From positions 3,551,776 through 3,615,775 of the forward strand of contig NZ_CP025746.1 of NCBI RefSeq assembly GCF_004015185.1: a stretch of 64,000 nucleotides of DNA, given 5' to 3'. The DNA comes from Clostridium manihotivorum. Its GTDB lineage: Bacteria > Bacillota > Clostridia > Clostridiales > Clostridiaceae. Made by a program: the position numbers and the translations under genes. Shown in pieces: positions 47,754 to 58,127 of the stretch; the stretch's first letter is position 1, and every line of letters starts with the position of its first letter. Below the pieces are notes generated by a model. It was not told where the DNA came from. It worked only from the letters and a program-made list of their open reading frames with translations, and searched no databases.

Positions 47754-47983
47754 CCTTATATCCCCCATAGAACAATTTTGTAATTGATTTTTACTGCTCT
47801 GTTAACGTCTTTAATTACGATTTTTTTGAAATCATATCTGTAAGAGAAGTATATATATATATATATTCTCTAATTAACCAAAACTTATCACTAAATTTCA
47901 CATTGATATACTTCCATGATCAAAGTTATTTTTAACAACTTAACTTTCAAACTAAAATAGCACTAAACCTTAAAAATTCCTAC

Positions 47984-48083
47984 AATTCATGTAAATGTTT
48001 TCCTAGTTTCATTATAAATTATTAGTAACATTTAAGTATATAATAAAAATCAACTATTATCTTAAAAAACAACTTAGTTTTTT
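47984..48083 (-). promoter_or_regulatory. Candidate regulatory region of the GH3 gene
   Basis: Minus strand: GTTGTTTTTTAAGATAAT (48057-48074), then after ~60 bp ACATTTACATGAATT (47984-47998). The same two elements occur in the same order upstream of the importer operon, and similar ones upstream of GH74. Function inferred from recurrence. Confidence 0.4.
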
Positions 48084-48106
48084 GCACAAATTCTTCTATG
48101 AACTTA

Positions 48107-48235
48107 TGTTAAGAAATTGTTGCAGGAGCTATAATCCTATTTTTTACTGTTTACCATAAATAGCTGTTCTAATTGCTAGAAACTACTAGGTTTAACTAAC
48201 AAAAAATTTTATATGTTTCTATTAATACTAAAAAA
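48107..48235. repeat. Family C repeat, copy C3
   Basis: The core 48141-48235 runs TTTACTGTTTACC through AATAGCTGTTCTAA and ACTAGGTTTAAC; the right end is decayed (AATACTAAAAA). It lies directly downstream of the binding-protein terminator. Confidence 0.65.
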
Positions 48236-48259
48236 GAGTCTGATATATTATCAGACTCT
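48229..48259 (-). terminator. Terminator of the sugar importer operon
   Basis: Minus-strand AGAGTCTGATA / TATCAGACTCT with 3-nt loop and TTTTTT, 13 bp after the binding-protein stop codon. Confidence 0.88.
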
Positions 48260-48271
48260 CTTCTTTATAAA

Positions 48272-49996
48272 CTACTTTAAAGTTTTTCTTGCAGCGAATA
48301 TTCTTTCTGCTTGTTTTATATCAAACTTAACAACATCGTCATAACCTAAGCCCTTAGACTTGTCTATCATATCTTTTTGAAGTGCTTCATATTCTGCGTC
48401 ACTCTTAGCAAATATCATCTTCCAAGAATCTTGCTTTATAACTGTAGCAATTTGACCTAATTTTTGTTGAGTAGCTGTATCCATAGCATCACTACTAACA
48501 TTAGTTACTGGATTTACAACAATTTTATTATTTTTAATAAAGTAATCTTTATCATTGTTAGCATTCATAGCTGCTCTCCAGTTTTTGTCAAGAGTTGATA
48601 CATTGTCATTAATTGTAGAAGACCATAATTGCCAGTTGTAAGGTTCTTTAGTTTCAGGATTTATAGAGTTTGCATTTACTGTTACGAAGTTAAGAGCATT
48701 TAAACCATCTTTATATGCTCCACCACCATACTGATCAGGAATAACATCAGAGCTTGTAGAAGGAACAGCTTTTTTACCGAAGTCAGTTAATACTGGCTTT
48801 CCATCCTTTATGTCCCAAGTTAAGCCTTTAGGTCCATTTGTGCTAGTCATAATGCCTTCTGGTGAGTATAACCAATCGATAAACTTCATTATTTTTTCTG
48901 GATTCTTAGCTTTAGAACCTATAGCTATTACTTGGCTAGCACCATAGTTAGCAAAGCCATTTGAATAATCCGTTTCATCTCCGAATGGCACAAGCTTAAA
49001 GCCTTGTCCTTTATTTACTCTTTCTTGAGTATTATATCCAGTGCTGTAGAATGGGAACCATGAGAATAATACTTGACCATCCTTCATCTTGTTAGAAGCA
49101 TCATCATACTTTTGAGATATTGAGTCTGGATCTACTAAGCCCATCTTATTTGCATTGTAATAAAGCTTTAAAGATCTTAAGTAGTAACCATTTGGATCTA
49201 ATATGTCTTGATACTTTTCTTCATTACCATGAACTAATAAGAATCCTAGTTCATCATATCCGTGCATACAAGCAAACTGCTTTGCTATCATCATCATATT
49301 TCCATCCCAATCACTCCACATAGAGAATGCATAGGTTGGTTTTCCTGAATCACTCTTAGGAGCTGCTTCTTGCATCTTTTTAAGCACTGGTAGGTAGTCT
49401 TCCATTGTATTTATTGTTGGCTTACCTAATTTCTCATACAAGTCCCAACGTAAATGAGGTCCATAAGCCAATTCAGTTCCGTCAGCAGAAGTTGTAGCTG
49501 GCATTGTAGAAACTGAGGCTCCAAGTCCATATACAGCTTTTCCATCACCGAAATTTGTCTTATTTTTTTCAATTGCTTTTTGGTATTCTTTTATATGTGT
49601 TCCATACTTATCTAACAAACCATCTTTATTCCAGTCTAATAATAAACCAGCTTTTATTGCATCTCTATATTTTTGATCATCAGCACCAAAAACTACTATG
49701 TCTCCTAAGTTACCTGAAGCCATCATTGTAGCAAATTTACTGTCTCCACCTTGAAGGTTTGAAGAAATAATATTCATATCTAACCCAAATTTATCTTTTA
49801 CAACCTTCCCAAACCATCCACTTTGCTCACCAGCAAAGTTTGCACTCATAGAGAAAACATCAATTTTTTCTGAATCACTCTTACTTGCATCTTTTTTTGT
49901 ATCACTTGAACAGCCAACCATACCAAAAGACATAGTTGTAATTGCGGTAGCTAAAGCTACTGCTTTTCCAATAGTTTTGCTTAAACCTCTTTTCAT
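48272..49996 (-). CDS. Oligosaccharide-binding lipoprotein (family 1 SBP)
   Basis: Extracellular receptor of the ABC importer, 574 residues, as in LplA/YtcQ-type proteins. A Lys/Arg start, hydrophobic core and lipobox MVGC (Cys29) anchor it to the membrane; a Ser/Asp/Lys linker follows. The size fits binding of long oligosaccharides. It is the third gene of the permease-permease-receptor operon; being last and followed by a terminator, it closes the unit. The ligand is inferred from neighbours to be xyloglucan oligosaccharide. Confidence 0.9.
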   Translation of the reverse strand: MKRGLSKTIGKAVALATAITTMSFGMVGCSSDTKKDASKSDSEKIDVFSMSANFAGEQSGWFGKVVKDKFGLDMNIISSNLQGGDSKFATMMASGNLGDIVVFGADDQKYRDAIKAGLLLDWNKDGLLDKYGTHIKEYQKAIEKNKTNFGDGKAVYGLGASVSTMPATTSADGTELAYGPHLRWDLYEKLGKPTINTMEDYLPVLKKMQEAAPKSDSGKPTYAFSMWSDWDGNMMMIAKQFACMHGYDELGFLLVHGNEEKYQDILDPNGYYLRSLKLYYNANKMGLVDPDSISQKYDDASNKMKDGQVLFSWFPFYSTGYNTQERVNKGQGFKLVPFGDETDYSNGFANYGASQVIAIGSKAKNPEKIMKFIDWLYSPEGIMTSTNGPKGLTWDIKDGKPVLTDFGKKAVPSTSSDVIPDQYGGGAYKDGLNALNFVTVNANSINPETKEPYNWQLWSSTINDNVSTLDKNWRAAMNANNDKDYFIKNNKIVVNPVTNVSSDAMDTATQQKLGQIATVIKQDSWKMIFAKSDAEYEALQKDMIDKSKGLGYDDVVKFDIKQAERIFAARKTLK

Positions 49997-50119
49997 TACT
50001 AATCCCCCTTGTTTTTATATATATTTTTTAACACCCAACTAACCACTAAATTTGTTCATAGAACCTATACAGTGACTATTATAAACTATTTTAGTAATCA
50101 CCGGATGATTAAAAGCACT

Positions 50120-51022
50120 TTAACCCTTTACGGCTCCTATCATAACACCCTTAACAAAATACCTTTGGAAGTAAGGATATACAAATAAGATTGGAAGCAC
50201 TACAATCATTGAAACTGTCATTCTTATAGACGTAGCAGTCTGCATGTTTGCTAAGTTTGCCACTGCAATACCACTTTGGCTATTCTTAATTAATGCAGCT
50301 AAGGAATTTGCTTCATTTATATATTTATACAGAACAAATTGTAAAGTAAATAACTTTTGATCAGTCACTAAGAACAATGTGTCCGTAAATGAATTCCACT
50401 GACCTACTGCTGAAAAAATTGTGATCGTTGCCAAAATTGGTTTTATTAGAGGCATTATTATCTTTGCAAAGATAGTAAGAACTCCTGCACCGTCAATTTC
50501 AGCAGCTTCTTGAAGAGATTCTGGTATACTTTCAACGAAGGTCTTTACCAATATTATATTGAATGGAGATATTATACTTGGAAGTATATATGCTAAAAAG
50601 TTATTGGTTAATTTTAAATTCATCATGGTAATGTACCATGGCATTATACCTGCATTAAAGTACATGGTTATTATTACAAATCTATACCAAAACTTTCTTC
50701 CCCACATCTCCTTTTTAGTGAATATAAATCCTAAAAATCCAGAAGCAATTACAGTCAAACTTGTTCCAATTACTGTTCTTGCTAAACTTATGAATGCGGC
50801 TTGACCTAAGCCTTTTAGTTTTAATACATCTAAATAATTAGTAAAATGAATACCTTTAGGTATAAAATTTACAAGACCTTTAGCACTCAAGCTATTATCG
50901 CTAATAGTGTTAATAAATAAGTAGTAAAATGGGAATACACACAATATAGTAAACAATATAAAGAACGAATAAATTACTATGTTAAATATCTTATCAGATA
51001 CATTACCTTTTTTCTTTTTCAT
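50120..51022 (-). CDS. Sugar ABC transporter permease, LplC/YtcP type
   Basis: 300 residues, six predicted spans. Cytoplasmic EAA loop EAAEIDGAGVLTIFAKIIMPLIKP (residues ~178-201, first part given) contacts the ATPase. The C-terminus VKGVMIGAVKG is typical of this subfamily. Forms a heterodimer with the product of the gene 123 bp upstream. No ATPase gene is nearby, so a shared MsmK-type ATPase is expected elsewhere. Confidence 0.92.
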   Translation of the reverse strand: MKKKKGNVSDKIFNIVIYSFFILFTILCVFPFYYLFINTISDNSLSAKGLVNFIPKGIHFTNYLDVLKLKGLGQAAFISLARTVIGTSLTVIASGFLGFIFTKKEMWGRKFWYRFVIITMYFNAGIMPWYITMMNLKLTNNFLAYILPSIISPFNIILVKTFVESIPESLQEAAEIDGAGVLTIFAKIIMPLIKPILATITIFSAVGQWNSFTDTLFLVTDQKLFTLQFVLYKYINEANSLAALIKNSQSGIAVANLANMQTATSIRMTVSMIVVLPILFVYPYFQRYFVKGVMIGAVKG

Positions 51023-51145
51023 AGTTATACCACACTCTCCTTATCCTATCTTTTAATGTAATCTTAACTGAAGGTAATACTATTAAATTGACTTCTTCCA
51101 CTTAAAATGCTGTAAAATCCTGCTTTGTTATAAGTACATCTAGTA

Positions 51146-52096
51146 TTAAATGATTGATTCACCTCTAAATAACTTAGACATACCATTTGCTACAAAAAGT
51201 AAGAATACACTTATTAAGGACTTTAACATACTGATGGCAGTTGAGAATGAGAAGTTCGCGCCTGTCATACCTATGTTATATACATAAAGATCTAAAACTT
51301 CTATATGTTCTTTGTTTATGGCATTTTGGAATACAAAGTATTGATCCATACCATTGTTTATGAAGTTTGCTATAGATAATAACAACAATACAAAGTATGT
51401 TGGCATTATTCCTGGTACAGTTATGTTCCATATCAATTTAAATCTTCCGCAACCATCTACCTTTGCTGCATCATACAATTCTTGATCTATACCTGTGATG
51501 GCAGCTAGATACATTATTGCACCCCATCCTAAACCTTTCCAAATGCTCCAAAGTGTCATACTCATCCAAGTGTGATTATCTGATGCTAAGAAATTAATCG
51601 GAGTCTTTATTATATGAAGATTCATAAGAACGTGATTTATAAGTCCGTTATCAACTGAGAACAAAGTGAAGGCTACTGAATAAACCATAACCCAGCTTAT
51701 AAAGTTAGGTATTGTTGTTAGAACTTGTACACCTTTCTTGAATCTTTCTCTTTTGATCTCAGAAAGCAAAATTGCAAATATTACTGGAAATACCGATGTT
51801 AATATATTTATAGAACTAATTGCAATTGTATTTTTCATAACTCTTAGAACTTCTTTTGTCTGTACTGGATTTGCAAAAATAGATTTGAACCATCTAAGTC
51901 CTACAAACTCTGACTTTGCCAAAGGTATTCCTGGCCTATAGTCATAAAAGGAATATATCCACCCATGAAGTGGTAAATAAGAAAACAAAAAAGTTAAAAC
52001 CAAGAATGGCAACGCCATTAAGAACAGTTTATACTTATTTTTAAATGAAACATTTTTTTTAGTAGTTGTTTTTTTAGCTTTGTTAACCGTAATCAT
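51146..52096 (-). CDS. Sugar ABC transporter permease, LplB/YteP type
   Basis: 316 residues, six spans, first gene of the importer operon. A basic N-terminus is followed by LFLMALPFLVLTFLFSYLPL and the EAA-like loop YDAAKVDGCGRFKLIWNITV. Partner of the downstream permease. GAGGGG ribosome binding site. The promoter must lie in the ~540-bp region up to the yesN terminator. Confidence 0.92.
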   Translation of the reverse strand: MITVNKAKKTTTKKNVSFKNKYKLFLMALPFLVLTFLFSYLPLHGWIYSFYDYRPGIPLAKSEFVGLRWFKSIFANPVQTKEVLRVMKNTIAISSINILTSVFPVIFAILLSEIKRERFKKGVQVLTTIPNFISWVMVYSVAFTLFSVDNGLINHVLMNLHIIKTPINFLASDNHTWMSMTLWSIWKGLGWGAIMYLAAITGIDQELYDAAKVDGCGRFKLIWNITVPGIMPTYFVLLLLSIANFINNGMDQYFVFQNAINKEHIEVLDLYVYNIGMTGANFSFSTAISMLKSLISVFLLFVANGMSKLFRGESII

Positions 52097-52641
52097 TTTT
52101 ATCCCCTCACATTAGTAATTTATTTAGTTTTTTTACTTCCACTAACTCTTAATTTTGTTATTACATATACCGTCTTACTAATAGTTAATTTTTGTATCTA
52201 GGGATGATAACTTATTGAAATCTCGCTAGAAAAGGATTACATTTACATGAATTAGTTTTTTTTGTTTAGTGTCTATATTTATATCTTAGTCCCCATTACA
52301 TATACTGTAAATATAAAAAAACAACACTAGTTTTGATAATCAACACAGTTTAAAAAGTTTTTTATATTTTTTCGTTATAGAATATTATAAGTTTAAACTT
52401 ACTTTTTAGTTATTTATGACAAAAATAATTACAGCAAAACCAGTATTTTTCCATGTAAACATTTTAACTTATTACTTATCGATTATCAAAAAACAACTTT
52501 CTTTATAATCAATTTATGTTAGTAGGCTTATTTCACTCAAATTACAAGTAATATCTTACAATTACACAAATAATATCATACCGTTAAATTGCTACTATTT
52601 GATACATCTTTTGATAGTTTTGATTTAATATAAGATTATAT
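52097..52641 (-). promoter_or_regulatory. Upstream region of the importer operon
   Basis: No gene. Minus strand: GTTGTTTTTTGATAATCG (52480-52497) with ATGTTTACATGG downstream (52451-52464), and a second GTTGTTTTTTTAT (52312-52325). On the plus strand ACATTTACATGAATT (52239-52253) is an exact 15-bp match, inverted, to 47984-47998. These repeated elements suggest sites for a locus regulator, plausibly the YesN-type protein encoded just upstream. Confidence 0.45.
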
Positions 52642-52686
52642 AAAAAAAGTAGTATTAAAATAATAGATTATTTTAATACTACTTTC
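52642..52686 (-). terminator. Terminator of the ROK-yesL-yesM-yesN operon
   Basis: Minus-strand AAAGTAGTATTAAAATAAT / ATTTTAATACTACTTT with a short loop and TTTT. Confidence 0.85.
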
Positions 52687-52712
52687 TATAGACTTACATT
52701 CAGCCTGTTATA

Positions 52713-54356
52713 TTACCCTCTTAAAACCATTTCATGAAATTCGCCTGGAGCTATACCAAAGGTGTTTTTAAACACCATACAGAAATAAGAAGTATTGGGA
52801 ATACCAACTTCTTGAGCTACATTTGAAACCTTTTTATTAGATTTACTTAAAAGTAATTTAGCCTTTTCCATCCTATATTCACAAAGGTATACGTTAAAGG
52901 TTTTTCCAGTAAACTTCTTGAATATATTTCCTAAATAGTTAGGTGATAAATAGACTTCTGCAGCTATGGTTTTCAAACTTATGCATTCCATGTACCTTTT
53001 ATCAATTAACTTAATGACCTTTTTAACAATTAACTCATCCTTACTGCCTCTTCTCTCATTTAAGAAAGCTAGCACGCTCTCAAAGAAACCATGAAAATAC
53101 TCTTCTATAGCCTTCATATTCCTTAAATTCATAAAAGAACGTAAACTATCATTATAGTCTTCCATAAACTCCTCTGTTCTCTTATTGATGTTGTATACAA
53201 AAAGAGAAACCTCATTAATTATGTTATATAGATAATTATTTAAAAAATCTCTATCATTGCACTTAAATTGATTTAGATATTCAAACATATCTTTCAAAAG
53301 TCCTTTAACCTTTTCCTCTTCAGAAGCACTTAAGGCACTTACTAAGTTCTTAGAAAAATAGTTTCCCTTGATTACAAAATCACATAATTTCTGCTCAAAC
53401 TGCTTTACGTGATTCTCTACGCCTTCATAATAAGTTAATCCTGTTATAGACCAAAATTCACCAAACTTAATAGCTTCACAGGCTGACTTATAGGATTGTG
53501 AGATGTTCTCTATCCCTTCAACCTTTGAACCTATTCCTATCTGTAAGCTTATATTATAGTCTCTTTTTATTCTTTGCAGATACTTATTTGAAATGAAATA
53601 TAGTAGAGTATCAAAGTCATCTTCATCATTTAGTGCTATGCCAACCACCAACTGCTTTTTTATCTGATCTTTAAACAAAAAAGTTTTATCAAAATTAAAA
53701 TATTTTGAATCCTTAAAATCCTCAATATTTTCTTTAACAATACCTAGCAATTCATCCATATATATTAAAGTACCTGCTTCTTCTACATACTGCTTTATAA
53801 CCATGATTATAATCTTATCATCATTTATTAAATTAATATGGAAATACTTAAGATACTCATATAACTTATCTTCATCAGCACTTCCCTCAAGGAGATCATT
53901 AATAAACTTTATCCTTGCAACACTATAACTTTCTTCAATCTGTAGCCTGTTCTTGCTTTCTTCAACAGACTTCTCATAATCCTTTACACATTCACTTGTA
54001 GCTCCTCTAATTGCTTCTATCATTTCAGCTTCGTCTACAGGTTTAAGCAGATAAGAATAGGCTCTAAAGTTAATAGCTTCTTTAGCAAATTTAAAATCAT
54101 TATAGCCAGACAAAATTATTATTTTTACATTTGGCAAGAATTCTTTTATTCTTCTAGACATTTCAAGGCCTTCTATTCCAGACATTTTAATATCAGTAAT
54201 TATTATATCTGGTCTAATTTTTTTTGCAGACTCAATACCTTCAATTCCATCACAAGCAGTCTCTACCACATCTATACCGAAGCTGCTCCAGTCTAAGAAA
54301 TCAAGTAATCCCTCTCTCTCAAGTCTTTCGTCTTCTACTATTAACATTCTCAACAT
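52713..54356 (-). CDS. YesN-type AraC-family response regulator
   Basis: 547 residues: receiver domain 1-125 with phosphoacceptor D55 in IIITDIKMSG and acidic D9-E10, a ~300-residue middle region typical of YesN, and a C-terminal double helix-turn-helix AraC domain (about 440-547; LSPNYLGNIFKKFTGKTF, VGIPNTSYFCMVFKN). Pairs with the sensor kinase encoded 36 bp upstream. It should activate the importer and glycosidase genes. GGGGGG ribosome binding site. Last gene of its operon. Confidence 0.93.
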   Translation of the reverse strand: MLRMLIVEDERLEREGLLDFLDWSSFGIDVVETACDGIEGIESAKKIRPDIIITDIKMSGIEGLEMSRRIKEFLPNVKIIILSGYNDFKFAKEAINFRAYSYLLKPVDEAEMIEAIRGATSECVKDYEKSVEESKNRLQIEESYSVARIKFINDLLEGSADEDKLYEYLKYFHINLINDDKIIIMVIKQYVEEAGTLIYMDELLGIVKENIEDFKDSKYFNFDKTFLFKDQIKKQLVVGIALNDEDDFDTLLYFISNKYLQRIKRDYNISLQIGIGSKVEGIENISQSYKSACEAIKFGEFWSITGLTYYEGVENHVKQFEQKLCDFVIKGNYFSKNLVSALSASEEEKVKGLLKDMFEYLNQFKCNDRDFLNNYLYNIINEVSLFVYNINKRTEEFMEDYNDSLRSFMNLRNMKAIEEYFHGFFESVLAFLNERRGSKDELIVKKVIKLIDKRYMECISLKTIAAEVYLSPNYLGNIFKKFTGKTFNVYLCEYRMEKAKLLLSKSNKKVSNVAQEVGIPNTSYFCMVFKNTFGIAPGEFHEMVLRG

Positions 54357-54392
54357 ACAATTCCCCCCATAAGTGATTGTAATACATTAAAG

Positions 54393-56192
54393 TTATAACA
54401 ATATCCTAACTTCAGTTCCTATTCCTTCCCTACTATAAATAGTAAATGCATCTTTATTTCCAGAATAGGTCTCTAATCTTTGTATTATATTTTTCACAGC
54501 ATACCCACTGCCTTTTTCACTTTCTGGATTTCCACTTAACACCTTTGATAGTATCTCCTTACTCATACCAACTCCATCATCTATTATCTTAATACAGATC
54601 TTATCTTCCAAAGCTTCTATCTTTATAACAATTGTCCCATGACCGCTCTTTGGCTCAATTCCGTGACTTAGTGCATTTTCTACTATTGGTTGAATAATAT
54701 TCTTAATCATTTTTTTACACAATAAATCTTCTTCCACTTTGTAAACCACATCAAATTTATCTTCGAATCTTATCTTCTGTATAAGAAAATAAGCCTTTAC
54801 CATTTCAATCTCTTCTTCAACTGTAATTTGTCTATTTCCTTTACTTAAAACTAATCTATAAAACCTAGCTAAGGAATTTGATATATTCTCAATTTGAGAA
54901 GATTTTACCTTTCTAGCTGCCCATGATATAGTAGCAAGAGTGTTGTATAAAAAATGTGGATTTATTTGTGCTTCTAAAGCCTTTAATTCAGCGTCCTTCT
55001 CCATCAATTCTATTTTGTAAACAGTCTCTACTAAATCATGAATTCTACTAGTCATATGGTTAAAACTAACTCCAAGCTCTCCGAATTCATCAGTTGATTT
55101 TACATTTACAGAAACATTAAGATTTCCATCTCTTACTTGTTTCATTGCTTTTACCATGGTCTTTACTCTAGTAAGTAACACTGTAGTTGTGAAAAATATT
55201 ACTATACCAAAAAGTAAAGATGAGAATAAAAGAACAAAAACTATGTTCCTAAAGGAAATTTTTATTTCGTTATTAAAATTGTTTGAAGGAAAAACCCCCA
55301 GCAGATTGCAATCTATTTCATTTATTGGTATTGATATAAATATGAATTTTCTATGATTTAGCTCTTCTACTTTATTTATTTTTGAGGTAGGATGAAATCC
55401 AACAAAGGTACTATCACTAACTTTTTTATTAAACAATTGTGGAATATTGTCTGATACAATTCGACTATTATTATCGGCCACAAAAATTTCTCCAAGCTTT
55501 GTAACAATAGGATCTCTCAGCATACTAAACAGAACGCTTTCTTTAACTTCTATCTCTAAATATCCTGTCTCTCTAAAGGTACTATTGGATACTATCTTTT
55601 TAGCATAAGTTAATACTTTCTCTCCAGTGCCAAAAGTATCTTTTAATGCTCTTGCTTTGGCTTCATGAGTTGAAATCCAACCATCTATTTGTGGTTTATT
55701 TTCTAATGACTGCTTAAACTTCACGGGTTCATTCAAGCTATTGACACTGTAGTAGCTATCAGACATTTCAGTAACTATATTGTGTGACATATATATTTTT
55801 ATAGAATTTATATACCTATTTTGCTTTAATATATTTTCAACAATTGGAGAAATGCTAAATTGATAATCCATAATCTGATCCACTGGACTAGAATAGCTAT
55901 AATCCAAGAAGTTTTGAATTTTGTTATCTAAAGCTAATATTTCAGCAGCAGTTTCTACTGAACTTCTTTTCTGTAATATGCTTTCTTTAGTCTGGAGTAA
56001 ATTTTGCTCCATCACCAGCTGCCCCTGCTTAACTGTAGAGTTAGTAGTTTGTCCATACATATATATTCCAAAGAATAATATCTGCATGAGCAAAATTAAA
56101 AAATAAACTAAAGCGAATTTAAATCTCACACTTAAATTATTGAAATAGCTAATTATACTTTTTACCATTCCATTTATTTTAGGCCTCTTCAT
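54393..56192 (-). CDS. YesM-type sensor histidine kinase
   Basis: 599 residues from the chosen ATG. First membrane span about residues 25-48, an extracellular sensor region (about 50-310), a second span (about 312-335), HAMP, then the His_kinase domain with phosphoacceptor His in EAQINPHFLYNTL and a HATPase_c domain (NALSHGIE, DDGVGM). In this class the sensor often detects sugar-loaded receptor proteins. The start overlaps the yesL end by 14 bp. A TTG ten codons upstream is an alternative start. Confidence 0.92.
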   Translation of the reverse strand: MKRPKINGMVKSIISYFNNLSVRFKFALVYFLILLMQILFFGIYMYGQTTNSTVKQGQLVMEQNLLQTKESILQKRSSVETAAEILALDNKIQNFLDYSYSSPVDQIMDYQFSISPIVENILKQNRYINSIKIYMSHNIVTEMSDSYYSVNSLNEPVKFKQSLENKPQIDGWISTHEAKARALKDTFGTGEKVLTYAKKIVSNSTFRETGYLEIEVKESVLFSMLRDPIVTKLGEIFVADNNSRIVSDNIPQLFNKKVSDSTFVGFHPTSKINKVEELNHRKFIFISIPINEIDCNLLGVFPSNNFNNEIKISFRNIVFVLLFSSLLFGIVIFFTTTVLLTRVKTMVKAMKQVRDGNLNVSVNVKSTDEFGELGVSFNHMTSRIHDLVETVYKIELMEKDAELKALEAQINPHFLYNTLATISWAARKVKSSQIENISNSLARFYRLVLSKGNRQITVEEEIEMVKAYFLIQKIRFEDKFDVVYKVEEDLLCKKMIKNIIQPIVENALSHGIEPKSGHGTIVIKIEALEDKICIKIIDDGVGMSKEILSKVLSGNPESEKGSGYAVKNIIQRLETYSGNKDAFTIYSREGIGTEVRILL

Positions 56193-56880
56193 TTGTAGCG
56201 TTTGTCTCCAATCTAGCTTCAATCTCTATTAAAGTATCTTTTTGGAAGTACATAATCCCATAGCATAGAATACTCGCAAAGAATAAAAGCAAAACTGATC
56301 CACCTCTTATGGAGATTGTCCATAATACATATAAAATTGCCATTCCTGATAAAGCTATATGAATTCTTCTAAATAAGTAGTATATAGATAATCTTATAAT
56401 TTGCATTCTTTTTAAATAGAACCTTGAAACTATTGGTAAAACATAAAAATTCATCATAGCTAAAAAGACACATATTATAATTAGCATAATCATTTGTAAT
56501 ATTCCACTTGAAGAAATGGTTGCCAAATATATTCTATCTACATATAAAACTGTAACAATAAGCACCTCTATTAGTCCAAAAATAATTGAGTCGAAAAAGT
56601 TCGTCCTATAAGCTTTAAAATAATCTTTAGTTATACTTATATCCTTCTCACGTATAAGCTTACCCATGGAACTAAAAAGAGCTGTTAAGGCTGGACACAT
56701 TGGAAGCACAGTAATTATCAGCAGAATGGTTTTATCACCGCTTTCTATATTGATTACCCCTAATAAAACCAAAAGCATTGGTATATTCATAAGCCAAAAA
56801 TAGAAGTTGCCAACCAAAAAATACCATATATGATTAGTAACAGTAAATAATGGACCTTCCCCAAATTCTTTCTTTTTCAT
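56179..56880 (-). CDS. YesL (DUF624) membrane protein
   Basis: 233 residues, about five spans, opening KEFGEGPLFTVTNHIWYFLVGNFYFWLMNIP (first part quoted), the hallmark of YesL proteins. These accompany YesM/YesN and oligosaccharide importers in Firmicutes; molecular role not established. A GGAGG site sets the start at MKKKEFGEG; an ATG four codons earlier overlaps the ROK stop codon. Confidence 0.88.
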   Translation of the reverse strand: MKKKEFGEGPLFTVTNHIWYFLVGNFYFWLMNIPMLLVLLGVINIESGDKTILLIITVLPMCPALTALFSSMGKLIREKDISITKDYFKAYRTNFFDSIIFGLIEVLIVTVLYVDRIYLATISSSGILQMIMLIIICVFLAMMNFYVLPIVSRFYLKRMQIIRLSIYYLFRRIHIALSGMAILYVLWTISIRGGSVLLLFFASILCYGIMYFQKDTLIEIEARLETNATNEEA

Positions 56881-56891
56881 AATAACCTCCA

Positions 56892-58085
56892 TTACAATAT
56901 TCTTTCATTAATAAAAAATAATTTTTCAATTGGTAAGATTGATGCTCCAATTATTGATGAGTTTTCTTTAAATCTTGATGTGATTATCTTCAAATCCTCT
57001 TCACAGAAAAAGTTGTTATTTTGAAAAATTCTATTTTTTAAAGGCTCTATAAGATATTTATCATACTCACTTATATCTCCTCCTAAGACAATGTAATGTG
57101 GATCCATGATTAGTATTATGTTATGTATACCAATGGCTAAGTAATCAAGGTATTTATCCCATACCTTCATAGCATTTTTATCCACAGTATCAATTAGTTT
57201 AAAAAACTCTTCAAAACTCTTTACTTTATTTTTACTTATTACATTGTATTCCTCTAAGATAACTTCTGATGAGGTGTATACCTCCCAACACCCTTTTTTA
57301 CCACAGGTGCAAACTCTTCCATCCTTCTCTACTGTCATATGTCCGAATTCACCGGCTCTCTTATTCTTACCTTTGTAAAGGTAGCCGCTAACTACAATAC
57401 CTGTACCTACACCTTCCCTAATAGATATGTATACTAAATTACGCATGTCCTTTGCTATTCCAAGCCTTAACTCAGCTAAGGCTGCTGAGTTAGCTTCATT
57501 CTCAACATAAACCTTCATATTTAATTTTTCTTCTATATAATGAAAATCCAAATTTTTTACATACAAATTAGGAGCTAGTTCTAAGAACAACTTCTCTTCA
57601 TTAACTGTACCAGGAAGAGAAAAACCAACTCCAAGTATACTGCTATCCTTTATGTTTCTCTTTAGACTTATAACTTTTATTATCTTGCATATCTCATCAA
57701 ATATATTGGTTATATTGTTTTCATTTAGCTTAAAAGCACCATTAAATCTTATAACTTCATCTTCGAGTATATTTGCATCAAGATTTGTTAAAATAATCCT
57801 AATGTATTTTGAATTTATCTCAACGCCGAAGGAATATTTAGAATTGGGATTAAAGGTTATAATGATAGGTTTTCTACCACCACTAGATTGTCCAACACCA
57901 CTTTCTTCAACTAATCCTTCTTCTATAAGTTCATTAGTTATATTTATAACTGTAGGTATACTAAGACCAGTTTCTTTTGCAATTTCTTGCTTCGTAAGCT
58001 CCCTTTTGTTAAATAGTAAATTTATTATAAGTTTTATATTGGAACTTCTGATTGTATCCTTGTCTACATTATTAACTTTAATCAT
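56892..58085 (-). CDS. ROK-family transcriptional regulator, XylR-like
   Basis: 397 residues: N-terminal winged helix (KQEIAKETGLSIPTVINITNELIEEGLV) and a ROK sugar-kinase-like domain with the zinc motif CTCGKKGCWE. The ATP-site motifs are altered as in regulators. Such proteins repress xylose or related genes and release DNA on binding sugar. It sits 3' to 5' next to xylA and heads the regulator operon, so xylA and this operon are likely targets. Promoter with two cre-like sites at 58128-58166. Confidence 0.9.
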   Translation of the reverse strand: MIKVNNVDKDTIRSSNIKLIINLLFNKRELTKQEIAKETGLSIPTVINITNELIEEGLVEESGVGQSSGGRKPIIITFNPNSKYSFGVEINSKYIRIILTNLDANILEDEVIRFNGAFKLNENNITNIFDEICKIIKVISLKRNIKDSSILGVGFSLPGTVNEEKLFLELAPNLYVKNLDFHYIEEKLNMKVYVENEANSAALAELRLGIAKDMRNLVYISIREGVGTGIVVSGYLYKGKNKRAGEFGHMTVEKDGRVCTCGKKGCWEVYTSSEVILEEYNVISKNKVKSFEEFFKLIDTVDKNAMKVWDKYLDYLAIGIHNIILIMDPHYIVLGGDISEYDKYLIEPLKNRIFQNNNFFCEEDLKIITSRFKENSSIIGASILPIEKLFFINERIL

Positions 58086-58127
58086 TGCTACATCATTCCT
58101 TTGTATATTAGTGTAAGTGTTTCCTCA

